Assembly: GCA_903837785.1 (NCBI GenBank)
Contig: CAILVY010000013.1
Location: forward strand, 1 to 58,725
Reading direction: 5' to 3'
DNA length: 58,725 nt
Source of the DNA: Candidatus Hydrogenedentota bacterium
Lineage (GTDB): Bacteria > Hydrogenedentota > Hydrogenedentia > Hydrogenedentales > CAILVY01
Part shown: piece by piece, positions 18,148 through 27,053 of the stretch
Layout of the letters: every line of letters starts with the position of its first letter
Position numbering within the stretch: position 1 is the stretch's first letter
Position numbers and translations under genes: made by a program
Notes under the pieces: model-generated
The model's database searches: none
What the model was told of the DNA's origin: nothing
Seen by the model: only the letters and a program-made list of their open reading frames with translations

Positions 18148-20751
18148 TCAGTACGCCATGACCTCGACGAGGTGGCGGCCGGTATTGGCGGAATTCGAAC
18201 TGAGCGTGACGCGGAGATAGCGCGCAGGCCGCGGGGCAAACGTGCAGGTGACCCCGTCGCGGGTGGCGGGTTGCGGTTTGTCGCGGTAATCGGCGGCCAG
18301 GTCCCACCGGCTCCCATCCATCGAGGTTTCGACCGCAAAACCGTACGACCGCTCGTCGCCGTAGTAGAAGACAACCACCACTTTGCCGACCGGTTTCGCC
18401 TCCTGCAAATCGACCTGCCACCACGCCGCCGAGTCCTTGTTCACATCCGTCGCCCAGTAGCGGTCCGTGTCGTTCCGATGGCCGTCGTTGGCCAGGTTCG
18501 CAGGATACGGCGGCAAGGCCGCGGAAGAGGTGGCCGGTTTTCCCGTCGTGAGGCTCACGGCATCCTGCTCGAAGATCCCGGCCTGATACTTGTCAAAAAG
18601 CCGGCGCGCCACGGCCAGGGAATCGCCCACGGGTTTGGCTGCGTACAGTTCCGTGCCGTGGGTCCACTGTTCTTCCCACGTCCGGATCTCGCGATCGAAG
18701 GCCGGCATCTTCAGCGCTTCGCCCTTCTCCAGGCACCGGTCCAACGTTGTGATAAAGCGTTCCCAGCGGCCGCGATAGAAGTCGCGGGTGAGTCCGGCCC
18801 ACTGTTTGCTCGCGTAATCGTGGAGCGTGCTGTCCGCGGCGCCCCACAGCGTGACCTGGTTCCGGGCGTTCCATTCGTAATGCCGACGCTCTTCTTCCGT
18901 CGTGCCCCAGCGTTTGGCCTGTTCCAGCCAATCGCCAAGCAGAAACTCCGTGCGCGTCGCCAGGAGTTCATCCACATCATCGATCAGTCCCAGAAAGCGG
19001 TTACCCGCCTCGGCAAGGGCTTTCCGATCCTTCGCGCGATATGCGCCCGCCACGCTTTCGCGCAGGACAGCCGCGTGGTTCGCAAGCACCTGCCGGGTGA
19101 CGTGCGTCAGATCGTATTGATACGTATCCACGCTCCCCAGCGCGTCCGAAGCCTCCAGCAGCAACCGGCACGCTTCGGCCAACCGGACCGGATCATAGGC
19201 GCGCTGGCCGCTGTTCCAGGAAGTGCCCGCGCTCAACGAAGGCCGGCCCTGAATCACCGAACCCGTCTGGCCGGGCGAACGATAGGCCGTTTCGATCAGG
19301 ATGCGCCAGGCGTCCGCGGCCTTCGGATGGGCTTGTCCATAGCGGCTGATTGCATAGTCCGCAATCCACTCGTCCAGCTTGATGCCGTCCGGTTTCCAGG
19401 TCAGATCGCTGAGCAGATCGTACACGACCGGATTGTGTCCCAGCCCTTCCATGATGAAACCCGTGCCGCAGAGCTTGCCCCGCTGCTCGCTGGCGAAGGC
19501 CGAGGGCAGCTCCTCCGCGATTTGCGGGAGTCCGCCATGCAGGCTGACTTGGTTTCCGAAGCTCTGAATGATGCACCAGATCCACGGCTTCCCGTAGAAC
19601 GACTCCGTCTTTGACCACGCGGGATCCGATTCGCAGAAGAGGTCCAGGACAATCATCTTGTTATCGGGCACCGCGCCGAGTAGGGCCTTGGCCTGCGGCG
19701 GCTTCCAGAAGTTGGGATTGTTCACAAAGAGCCAGCCCTGCATCACCCACACGGCCTGTGCGTCGCCCGCGGCCATCGCCTTGTACACCGCCTCGCCCAT
19801 CCGGGCGAGGAACGCGGGATCGTTGCTGGGCGGACTCATCTCGATGAACGTGTCCGACGCATAAAGATGATCCGTTCCGAACGCCTTCGTTTGTTCCTCG
19901 ATGAAGAGCTTGCCGACGCGTTCGAAGAGCGGATCGGCCGGGTCGAGAAAGAGGGTGCCCGGGAAACCGCACCAGCTTGGAAGCTGCTGAAACTTCGCCT
20001 CCGGGAACTTCTTCTTCAGCGCCGCTGGAACATGCCCGGTGAAGCCCTGCAGCACGGGGGTCATGCCCAGTTCGCGTTCGCGGGCGGCAATCTTTTTGCC
20101 AAGGTCGAGGTGCGCGTCAATCCAGCGCTGCGGCAACGGCCCGGCCCAGCCGTCAATGCACCCCATCCATCCGAACGGCAGATAGGCCGGCCCGACGAAG
20201 AATGTTTCGAGGTCCGCATCGCTCAGCCCAAGCCGCCGCCCGACCTGCTGCCAGACCGCCTCCTGGCCCGTCACCGCCAGCGGCATGTTGATGCCATGCA
20301 GGGCCATCCAGTCGATGGCTTTCTCCCATTCCTGCCAGTCCCACCACGCCATCGAGTAGCTGAAACAGCAGTAGTTGAAGCAATAGCGATAGACAAAAGG
20401 CGTCGTGCATTCGGCGGCGCCGGCCGGCGCGGCAGTAAAGGGCGCGTTGCCCCAGAAGATCGACTGATCCGCGTGGGCCGTGTGCTGGAGGTAGTGGCGC
20501 AGGCCGGCCGCCATGGCCCCCACGCTCGTTCCCCGAATCGAGACCTTCCCGTCGTCCGCGCGATACGAGAAGGCGTCCCGGGAAGCCGCGTTCGGGCTCG
20601 CTTCAAACGAGAAGATTCCGGTCTTGTCGGGCAACACTCGTTCGACCAACTGGCGCGCAGCCTCCTCCGGCGGCACGGCGGCGCAGATCCCCGCCATGGC
20701 GGCGAGGGAAGCACAGAGAATCGCGAAGAACACGCTCCGGCACGGACACAT
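18148..20751 (-). CDS. Alpha-N-acetylglucosaminidase (GH89) with C-terminal F5/8-type carbohydrate-binding domain
   Basis: 867 residues. A signal peptide (PCRSVFFAILCASLAAMAG) leads to an N-terminal alpha/beta domain and then a TIM barrel with the family hallmarks YRYCFNYCCFSYSMAWWDW, WERAIDWMALHGIN-like text and the two acidic segments YASDTFIEMSPP and FIMEGLGHNPV, which correspond to the acid/base and nucleophile Glu of human NAGLU. A helical domain follows, and the last ~130 residues form a discoidin/CBM32-like sandwich (WWQVDLQEAKPVGKV). It releases terminal alpha-linked GlcNAc from glycans such as heparan-type or mucin-type chains. ATG 20751 is chosen because GGGAGGG lies eight bases upstream; the upstream in-frame start lacks one. 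Confidence 0.9.
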   Translation of the reverse strand: MCPCRSVFFAILCASLAAMAGICAAVPPEEAARQLVERVLPDKTGIFSFEASPNAASRDAFSYRADDGKVSIRGTSVGAMAAGLRHYLQHTAHADQSIFWGNAPFTAAPAGAAECTTPFVYRYCFNYCCFSYSMAWWDWQEWEKAIDWMALHGINMPLAVTGQEAVWQQVGRRLGLSDADLETFFVGPAYLPFGWMGCIDGWAGPLPQRWIDAHLDLGKKIAARERELGMTPVLQGFTGHVPAALKKKFPEAKFQQLPSWCGFPGTLFLDPADPLFERVGKLFIEEQTKAFGTDHLYASDTFIEMSPPSNDPAFLARMGEAVYKAMAAGDAQAVWVMQGWLFVNNPNFWKPPQAKALLGAVPDNKMIVLDLFCESDPAWSKTESFYGKPWIWCIIQSFGNQVSLHGGLPQIAEELPSAFASEQRGKLCGTGFIMEGLGHNPVVYDLLSDLTWKPDGIKLDEWIADYAISRYGQAHPKAADAWRILIETAYRSPGQTGSVIQGRPSLSAGTSWNSGQRAYDPVRLAEACRLLLEASDALGSVDTYQYDLTHVTRQVLANHAAVLRESVAGAYRAKDRKALAEAGNRFLGLIDDVDELLATRTEFLLGDWLEQAKRWGTTEEERRHYEWNARNQVTLWGAADSTLHDYASKQWAGLTRDFYRGRWERFITTLDRCLEKGEALKMPAFDREIRTWEEQWTHGTELYAAKPVGDSLAVARRLFDKYQAGIFEQDAVSLTTGKPATSSAALPPYPANLANDGHRNDTDRYWATDVNKDSAAWWQVDLQEAKPVGKVVVVFYYGDERSYGFAVETSMDGSRWDLAADYRDKPQPATRDGVTCTFAPRPARYLRVTLSSNSANTGRHLVEVMAY

Positions 20752-20835
20752 GGGGCACCCTCCCTTTCCCTCGCAGCCGAACCGGCTGCGCACTATGTAA
20801 GCCTCTGGCGCCGGCCTTCCGGAGTCGGAACGAAA

Positions 20836-21867
20836 TCAGGGCGTCACGGCTTCGAGTATCGCTTCGAGCGTGTCGGCCAGATCCACGCGCAAGCTTGCGA
20901 GCTTGATGTCGTTGAGATTCAGGTAGCGGGCCGAGGCATGGCTTGTGAGATACAACGTCTCGGCCTCGCCGCTCATGCTGAAACCCTCAACGCGCGCGAT
21001 GGCGTTTGCCAAGGCGACGATATGCACCCTGGGCGCAAGGTCTTCGTCGGGCGAGAGCGTGGGATCGTGATGGCAGAACGTCGTTACGGAGAATTCCGCG
21101 GGAAGCCCCCAATGCTGCATCACTTGCAGTCCCGTCACCCCGTGGAATCCCTCGAGCGCCTCGGCAAGCAGCCCCGGCGATGCAAGCACTTCGCGGAGAG
21201 GGCCCGCCGGACTCCGGGCGATGATGTCGAGCAGGACCACCTTGCCGATGTCATGAACGAGGCCGGCCAGAAACAGGGATTCCGGGCGCGGCACGGCCAG
21301 GAGGATCGCCAGTTCAGAAGCGCAGTGCGCCACCGCCACCGAGTGCCGCCAGAGGTTCCGCATGTGCGTGTCCAGCCGGGGATCCTGGGTCTTGTACAGA
21401 TGGCTGTTCGCGATCGCCTGCACCGCGTTGCAGATCACCTTCATCCCCAGGCGCGCGCACGCCATGTTGAGGTCCCGGACTTCCTGCAGCCCCCCGTAGA
21501 CAGGACTGTTGGCCAACTGCATCATCTTGACGGCAATCACGGAATCTTCCCGGACCACCTGACCCAGTTCGTTCATCGTGACATTCGGATCATTGACCAT
21601 GGCCAGGATGCGCTGAGCCACTTCGGGGAGCACCGGCAGGCGTTCCATGGCGCCCGGCAACTCCGAGAAGATGGCGCCGCCAATCGAACCTTCCGGCGCC
21701 AGTTGGCGAATGTCGCGCGGCGCGCCCACCGGCCGGCAGACGACATTGGCGCCGGACCACTCGATGATCAGCGGATTCATGCAGGCGCGGCACGACGAGA
21801 TCTCCGGCTTGCCGGCAGGCTTCTGGTTCGCGCTCAGGCTGGCGGAACAGTAGGGGCAGACACTCAC
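20836..21867 (-). CDS. HDOD-domain signalling protein with N-terminal zinc ribbon
   Basis: 343 residues. A small ribbon with two CxxC knuckles (CPYCSASL and CRACMNPL) precedes the HDOD domain (about 80-290), with LPVLPEVAQRIL, LVHDIGK and a HHDPTL segment. HDOD proteins are non-enzymatic or weakly enzymatic relatives of HD phosphodiesterases that act in signalling, motility and surface behaviour. The GTG at 21867 is used because AGGAGG sits seven bases before it. That Shine-Dalgarno overlaps the stop codon of the upstream ATPase gene, so the two are probably translationally coupled. Confidence 0.85.
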   Translation of the reverse strand: MSVCPYCSASLSANQKPAGKPEISSCRACMNPLIIEWSGANVVCRPVGAPRDIRQLAPEGSIGGAIFSELPGAMERLPVLPEVAQRILAMVNDPNVTMNELGQVVREDSVIAVKMMQLANSPVYGGLQEVRDLNMACARLGMKVICNAVQAIANSHLYKTQDPRLDTHMRNLWRHSVAVAHCASELAILLAVPRPESLFLAGLVHDIGKVVLLDIIARSPAGPLREVLASPGLLAEALEGFHGVTGLQVMQHWGLPAEFSVTTFCHHDPTLSPDEDLAPRVHIVALANAIARVEGFSMSGEAETLYLTSHASARYLNLNDIKLASLRVDLADTLEAILEAVTP

Positions 21868-21878
21868 GGCGGTTCCTC

Positions 21879-23759
21879 CTATTGACACAGGCTGACAATC
21901 TGGCGCAAAGGCCGCATGGTGAAGGTGCGCGGCGTGTGCTGCAACACTTCCTCGAAGGTCGTGATGCCCTTGACCACTTTGGCCACGGCATCCTCGCGCA
22001 TGCTGACCAGACCGCTCGTTTCCACGCTGATCCGCCGGATGTCATGCGCGGTCTTCTTCTGAAGAATGGCCTCCTTGACCCCCTCGTTCAGGATGAGCAA
22101 TTCGTAGGCCGCGATGCGGCCGCGGTATCCCGTGTACATGCAGTGCGCGCAGCCCCGGCCCTTCTTGAATGTGTACTCGCGGACCTCCCGGATATCCAGC
22201 CCCGCCGCCTGCACCTCGCGCACATTCGGCACATACGGCGTGCAGCACTTCGGGCAGATGCGCCGGAGCAGGCGCTGCGCGATCACCGAAATCACCGTCG
22301 AGGAAATGAGGAAGGTTTCGATGTTCATGTCAATCAGGCGGAGCAGGCCGCCGATTGAGTCCTCCGTGTGAAACGTGGAGTAAACCTTGTGGCCGGTGAG
22401 CGCCGCCTGAATGGCCACCTCCGCGGACACCTTGTCGCGGATTTCGCCGAGCACGATGATGTCGGGGTCTTGGCGCACCATTTCCCGGAGGGTGGCCTCG
22501 AAGGAACGGCCCCACTTGTCGGAAATCGTGCACTGGATGATGCCGTCAATGACATACTCCACGGGATCTTCCGCGGTGATGATCTTGGCCGAGATCTTGT
22601 TGCAGTAGTCCAGGCTGCTGTACAGGGTCGTCGTCTTGCCCGAACCCGTCGGCCCCGTGATGAGCACCACACCCGTGGGCAGATCCAGCACGTCCTCCCG
22701 GTAGCGCTGCAACATCGCCGGGCTCATGCCCAGTTGTTCGATGCTCAACAGCCCCATTTCCTTGTTCAGCACGCGGAGCACGACGCACTCGCCGTGGATA
22801 GTGACGTAGATCGAAAGCCGCATGTCGAATTGCCGGGGTCCGATCTTGAAGACCATCCGGCCGCCTTGATGCCGCTGATGCTCCGTGATATTGGCTTCCG
22901 CCAGCACCTTGATGCGCGACACGATCCGTGAGTGCAGGTCAAGCGGCAGGTCCGTCTTGTAGACGAGCACCCCGTCAATCCGGTACCGGACACGCACCTT
23001 GTTTTCAAGCGGTTCGATGTGGATGTCGCTGGCGCCCTCCTCCGTGGCCTGCGTGAGGATGTGTTCAACGAGGCGGACAACCGTCTCCTCGGAACTGACC
23101 GCCGTGATGCTCTCGGTGCCCGCCAGGTGCTGCCGATATGCCCGGAAATCCTCGATCGTCTTGCGGATGGCATCTTCCGGGCCGAGCGCCAACACCTGGA
23201 TTCCCTGGAAGAGATCCTCGATGGCCTGGCGGCAATTGGCGTCCTGGAGATCGGAAACCACCACCGTAACCCGGCCTTCGCTGTCCTTGCTGATCGGCAC
23301 ACAGCCGTGCTTGGCCAGGAATTCCGGCGACACGCCCCGCAGCAGCGAGGGGTCGATCATGGCGAAAGAAGGCTCGATGAAGGCGGCGCGGGCCTGGTTG
23401 GCGATGTTCTGCAGCAGGAGGCGCTGATTGATCGCGCCGAGGTCGATCAAGGCTTCGCCCAGGCGCACCCCCCGTTCACGCTGCGCATTCAACGCCATCT
23501 CGAGGGTTTCGGCGCTGATCAGGCCCTGCTCGACCAGCACTTCGCCCAGCCGCATGCCGGCCCCCAGTTTGGCGATGGCCGTATTCAGCACCTGCCGGTT
23601 GGCGTAGCCCAGTTCCACCAGCACATCGAGCAGGGGCCGGGGCTCTTCGAGCAGCTGCTGCACGCGAAGCGCGCGGCGCAACTGGTCCTCCGTGAGGATT
23701 CCCTCCGCCACCAACCCTTCGCCAATGCTCGAACGCAGCTCGTTTGCGGCTTGCTTCAC
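21879..23759 (-). CDS. Type IV pilus / type II secretion assembly ATPase (PilB/GspE family)
   Basis: 626 residues. Two MshEN-type N-terminal repeats (LVAEGILTEDQLRRAL; LVEQGLISAETLEMAL) can bind c-di-GMP in relatives. The ATPase core has Walker A GPTGSGKT near residue 370, the Asp box DPDIIVLGEIRD, and His-box residues in GHKVYSTFHTED. A zinc knuckle, CPKCC with a later CAHC, lies at about 500-540, as in GspE/PilB. It would power pilus extension or secretion at the inner membrane. No pilin, PilC or secretin genes are in the window, so the rest is encoded elsewhere. The GTG start has AGGAGA upstream. Confidence 0.92.
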   Translation of the reverse strand: MKQAANELRSSIGEGLVAEGILTEDQLRRALRVQQLLEEPRPLLDVLVELGYANRQVLNTAIAKLGAGMRLGEVLVEQGLISAETLEMALNAQRERGVRLGEALIDLGAINQRLLLQNIANQARAAFIEPSFAMIDPSLLRGVSPEFLAKHGCVPISKDSEGRVTVVVSDLQDANCRQAIEDLFQGIQVLALGPEDAIRKTIEDFRAYRQHLAGTESITAVSSEETVVRLVEHILTQATEEGASDIHIEPLENKVRVRYRIDGVLVYKTDLPLDLHSRIVSRIKVLAEANITEHQRHQGGRMVFKIGPRQFDMRLSIYVTIHGECVVLRVLNKEMGLLSIEQLGMSPAMLQRYREDVLDLPTGVVLITGPTGSGKTTTLYSSLDYCNKISAKIITAEDPVEYVIDGIIQCTISDKWGRSFEATLREMVRQDPDIIVLGEIRDKVSAEVAIQAALTGHKVYSTFHTEDSIGGLLRLIDMNIETFLISSTVISVIAQRLLRRICPKCCTPYVPNVREVQAAGLDIREVREYTFKKGRGCAHCMYTGYRGRIAAYELLILNEGVKEAILQKKTAHDIRRISVETSGLVSMREDAVAKVVKGITTFEEVLQHTPRTFTMRPLRQIVSLCQ

Positions 23760-23793
23760 GGGCTCTTCTCCTGTCTGCGGCTATCTGCTCCGG

Positions 23794-24717
23794 CTAACCA
23801 AACAGCGCTTCGACAAACTCCCGGGCGTGGAAGGGCTGGAGATCGTCAATGCCCTCGCCTACGCCGATGAGCTTAATGGGTATCCCAAGTTCCTTCTGGA
23901 TCGCGACAATCATGCCGCCCTTCGCCGTGCCGTCAAGCTTGGTCAAAATGACCCCCGTCACTTCGAGCGCCTCCGTGAAGACCCGCGCCTGCTGCAGCCC
24001 GTTCTGGCCCGTGGTCGCATCGAGCACCAGCAGCACCTCGTGCGGCGCCTCGGGAAGACGCTTGCGCATGACCCGCTGAATCTTCTTCAACTCCTCCATC
24101 AGGTTCACCTTCGTGTGAAGGCGGCCCGCCGTGTCGATCAGGAGGTTGTCCACCCCTCGGGCAATGGCGGCGTCCACGGCATCATAGGCCACCGACGCCG
24201 GGTCCGACCCCTCCTTGTGCTTGATGATGCCGGCGCCGCTGCGCTCGCTCCAGATGCTCAGTTGTTCGGCCGCGGCGGCGCGGAACGTGTCCGCCGCGCC
24301 CAGCAGCACGGCCCGTCCGTCGGCAATGAGCTTGGCCGCCAGCTTGCCGGCCGTCGTCGTCTTTCCCGACCCGTTGACGCCTGTGATTAACGTGACGTGC
24401 GGCTTCTCCGGCGCGGTCCAGTTCAGCGCGTGATCCCCAGGCTCCAAAAGCCGGATCATTTCTTCCTTGAGCGCTTCATACAGTTCCTCGGGCGTGGTGA
24501 AACCACGCTCGCGCGCCATGGCGCGCATGTCGTCTAGGATGCTCATCGTCGTGTCCACGCCGACATCGGCCTCGATGAGTATCTCTTCGAGCTGATCGAA
24601 AACCTCGTCGTCTATCTTCAACCGGCCGCCAAAAAGGCGCTTCACATTTCCCACGAGGTTCTCGCGGGTCTTGCTCAGCCGGTCCTTCAATCGTCCAAAC
24701 ATGCCGCCTTCGGCCAT
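23794..24717 (-). CDS. ftsY: Signal recognition particle receptor FtsY
   Basis: 307 residues. An NG domain without the long acidic A domain of E. coli: four-helix N domain, then GVNGSGKTTTAGKLA near residues 112-126, DTFRAAAAEQL, DTAGRLH and TKLDGTAKGG. It docks ribosome-SRP complexes at the Sec translocon. ATG 24717 is chosen, with ATG 24702 (MFGRLKDRL) as an alternative; longer in-frame readings add non-homologous sequence. It ends 35 bases before the PilB-like start, so the two may be co-transcribed. Confidence 0.95.
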   Translation of the reverse strand: MAEGGMFGRLKDRLSKTRENLVGNVKRLFGGRLKIDDEVFDQLEEILIEADVGVDTTMSILDDMRAMARERGFTTPEELYEALKEEMIRLLEPGDHALNWTAPEKPHVTLITGVNGSGKTTTAGKLAAKLIADGRAVLLGAADTFRAAAAEQLSIWSERSGAGIIKHKEGSDPASVAYDAVDAAIARGVDNLLIDTAGRLHTKVNLMEELKKIQRVMRKRLPEAPHEVLLVLDATTGQNGLQQARVFTEALEVTGVILTKLDGTAKGGMIVAIQKELGIPIKLIGVGEGIDDLQPFHAREFVEALFG

Positions 24718-24847
24718 AGTCTGATAATTCCTTTTGTGGAAACCCTGCGCGAACAGGAATATGAATGCCGCTCGGTAAGCATACGACATGCGGGTGAGAC
24801 ACTGCCAGCAGGGGGATTCAGCGCACAGCCTCGTGCGTACGCACGCG

Positions 24848-25624
24848 CTAGGACTCCGGCGGGGCTTCCCGTTCCGGCACCTTGTACGCGAAGAAATCGT
24901 AGCCGTCTTCTGACACTTCGCTCTGCCCGAAACACTCGTACCAGCCATCCGGCTTGCGCAAGGCGACGCCTGACACCGCAAAGTGACGGCCGCCCTGCAG
25001 CGCGCCCGCCGTCTCGTATCCGGCTGCCCAGGCACTGCCCTGCTGCACTGCCTTGCCGCGCACTTCCGCCTGCTCGCCCAACTTTGCCACAAAGTAGGCT
25101 GTGTCTTCCTTCTGCTGGATCAACGCAGACCCCACCACGCGGGGGCCGAGCGGAGTCGCTTGCGCAATCACATAGATGCCGTCCAGAACATCTCCCCGGT
25201 CGTAGTTGCCGAGCACTGCCCGGGCCTCGGCGGACGTGGGGCCCTTCTCCTGCAATTCCGTCAGGAGTTGCTCATAGACCGCGGCGTCCGCGCCGGCCCA
25301 CAAGGCATCCGGGGCAGGGCCGCTGCCCCCGGTCGAAACCAGCCACCCCGTGATGGTGTCCACATTCAGCGACACCCAAAGCACCAGCAACAGGCCAAGG
25401 ACTGGCAACAGCCCGAGCATCCACCGCCGCTGCTCATCGGGCTTGCCCTGATTCACCAACTCCTGATCCGCCGAGAGACGTATCGTCCGCTGATCCCGCA
25501 GATTGTTCCCGCAGGTCTTGCAGATGAGGGTGCCTTCGGGATTTACTGTGCTGCATTGGGCACAGACAGCATCCGCGTACAGCCGGTCCCCAAGCGATTG
25601 TGTGCCGAAATCATCGTTTTCCAT
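24848..25624 (-). CDS. Zinc-ribbon membrane protein of unknown function
   Basis: 258 residues when started at ATG 25624. A zinc ribbon occurs near the N-terminus (VCAQCSTVNPEGTLICKTCG). One strong hydrophobic helix follows (WMLGLLPVLGLLLVLWVSL, around 80-100), then an extracytoplasmic region of about 150 residues without an obvious motif. The topology would be a cytoplasmic ribbon, one membrane span and an outer domain. I do not recognise the outer domain. An alternative start at 25681 cannot be excluded. It lies just upstream of ftsY on the same strand. Confidence 0.7.
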   Translation of the reverse strand: MENDDFGTQSLGDRLYADAVCAQCSTVNPEGTLICKTCGNNLRDQRTIRLSADQELVNQGKPDEQRRWMLGLLPVLGLLLVLWVSLNVDTITGWLVSTGGSGPAPDALWAGADAAVYEQLLTELQEKGPTSAEARAVLGNYDRGDVLDGIYVIAQATPLGPRVVGSALIQQKEDTAYFVAKLGEQAEVRGKAVQQGSAWAAGYETAGALQGGRHFAVSGVALRKPDGWYECFGQSEVSEDGYDFFAYKVPEREAPPES

Positions 25625-25782
25625 AAGTCCAGATCCGAACACCTGTTGAATGCCACTGAATCGGTAGAGAGATTTTTGCATAATACAACCTATTTGTCCA
25701 GTATATTCTTTGAGTGGCCCGACGTTCGGAGTGGGGGGTCGGCACACGTAACTCGGCAAGACCCGAAAGAAGGAGGCGAAGC

Positions 25783-26739
25783 ATGTCGAAAAACTTCTGG
25801 ATATTCACCCTCTTCCTGTTCCTGCTCCCCGCGGCCCAAGGGCAGGAAAGTACCTATGCGGAGCGGCTCGGTTGGGGACCGGACGGCAAGGTCGTCATCT
25901 TCCATGTGGATGACGTGGGCATGTCCCACGGCTCGAATCTCGGCGCCATTAAAGCCATGGAAGAAGGCGTGGCCACCTCGTGCAGCATCATGATGCCATG
26001 TCCCTGGGTCAGTGAGTACGCGCATTACCTCAAGAGTCATCCCGAACTCGACGCCGGGCTGCACCTTACGCTGACCTCGGAATGGAAGGCCTATCGTTGG
26101 GGGCCGCTGGCGGGCAAACCCCAAGTAACCGGCCTGACGGACCCCGAAGGATGCCTCTGGCCGAGCGTGGCCGCGGTTGTGGCGCACGCCACGCCCGACG
26201 AGATCGAAAAGGAGATCCGGGCCCAGATTGACCGCGCGGAAACGCTCGGCTTGCCGATCGGCCACCTCGATTCACACATGGGCACACTCTTCATGTCACC
26301 CGAGTTCACGGAACGCTATGTCAAGGTGAGCATCGAGAAGAAGATCCCCGCGTTCTTGCCGGGCGGCCACCTCCAGTATCTTCGTCAGGAGTTCCCGGAG
26401 ATATCCGAACCCATGAAGGCTTGCGCCCGGCGCCTGTGGGATGCCGGGCTGCCCGTGGTCGACGATGCCATCGCCGCCACGTACGACTGGAAAGGCGAAG
26501 ACAAGGTCGAAAAGTACATCCAAACACTCCGCGGCATGAAGCCGGGCATTCTGGAAATCATCCTACACTGCACTGTGCTCACGGAAGACTATGCGGCCAT
26601 CTCCGGCGACGGCCCCACCCGCAAGGGCGACCTCGCGGCCATGCTCGATCCGCGCGTCAAGAAGACGCTCGAAGAGGAACACATCCAGATCAGCAACTGG
26701 CGGGAACTCAAGGCCCGCCGGGACAAGGCGGGCCGGTGA
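25783..26739 (+). CDS. Secreted YdjC/ChbG-like carbohydrate deacetylase
   Basis: 318 residues with a signal peptide (FWIFTLFLFLLPAAQG). The family metal site is visible: the Asp pair in FHVDDVGMS, His in GLHLTLTSEW and His in GHLDSHMGT. ChbG removes an acetyl group from N-acetylated chito- or related oligosaccharides. Export is unusual for ChbG itself, which is cytoplasmic in E. coli, so this enzyme likely acts on periplasmic or external glycans. AGGAGG precedes ATG 25783. It is divergent from the zinc-ribbon gene. Confidence 0.85.
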   Translation: MSKNFWIFTLFLFLLPAAQGQESTYAERLGWGPDGKVVIFHVDDVGMSHGSNLGAIKAMEEGVATSCSIMMPCPWVSEYAHYLKSHPELDAGLHLTLTSEWKAYRWGPLAGKPQVTGLTDPEGCLWPSVAAVVAHATPDEIEKEIRAQIDRAETLGLPIGHLDSHMGTLFMSPEFTERYVKVSIEKKIPAFLPGGHLQYLRQEFPEISEPMKACARRLWDAGLPVVDDAIAATYDWKGEDKVEKYIQTLRGMKPGILEIILHCTVLTEDYAAISGDGPTRKGDLAAMLDPRVKKTLEEEHIQISNWRELKARRDKAGR

Positions 26740-27053
26740 TCGAGAGCCCGCCCGGACCGCCTGCCTCCGGAAATGATCAGTGCCCATCCAGATCGTCATT
26801 CTGAGAATGCGGACGTGCCCGATGAAACAAGACGTATCACAGGTGGTCTCCGGGACCTTGCCGACTTTCAGAAAGGCCTCTTCAGCGTCTGATCCCGGAC
26901 CTGCAGGCGTGAACCGCCGAGGCAAGCCCATTGAGTTGACATTGCTCCCTTGCTAGAATCGGCCGAGGATGGCGTGCTGCCACCGGAGGTCCTCTCGCCT
27001 CAAGGCGAAGGGTGACTGCAGGCGCCGGGACGCGTCCTGAAAGGATTTCCACG
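26740..27053 (+). other. Non-coding gap before the ABC transporter
   Basis: A 314-base stretch with no supported gene. It holds a possible promoter at 26931-26959 and a small stem (TCGCC-TCAA-GGCGA) near 26996-27009 in the expected leader. No riboswitch was recognised. Confidence 0.6.
26931..26959 (+). promoter_or_regulatory. Possible promoter of the ABC transporter operon
   Basis: TTGAGT at 26931-26936 and TAGAAT at 26954-26959 with 17 bases between. A better -35 match (TTGACA, 26936-26941) lies only 12 bases from the same -10. Confidence 0.4.

Noticed and set aside
19867..21885. 672-residue + strand frame opposite the GH89 and HDOD genes
   Set aside because: Spans two well-supported genes on the other strand and has Arg/His-rich composition typical of antisense shadows.
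24718..25092. N-terminal extension of FtsY by 125 residues
   Set aside because: The extra part is Arg/Cys-rich, overlaps the zinc-ribbon gene and is unlike the acidic A domain of longer FtsY proteins.
26996..27010. CGCCTCAAGGCGAA hairpin, also present near 31699
   Set aside because: A 14-base match between two places is within chance for a window of this size and composition.
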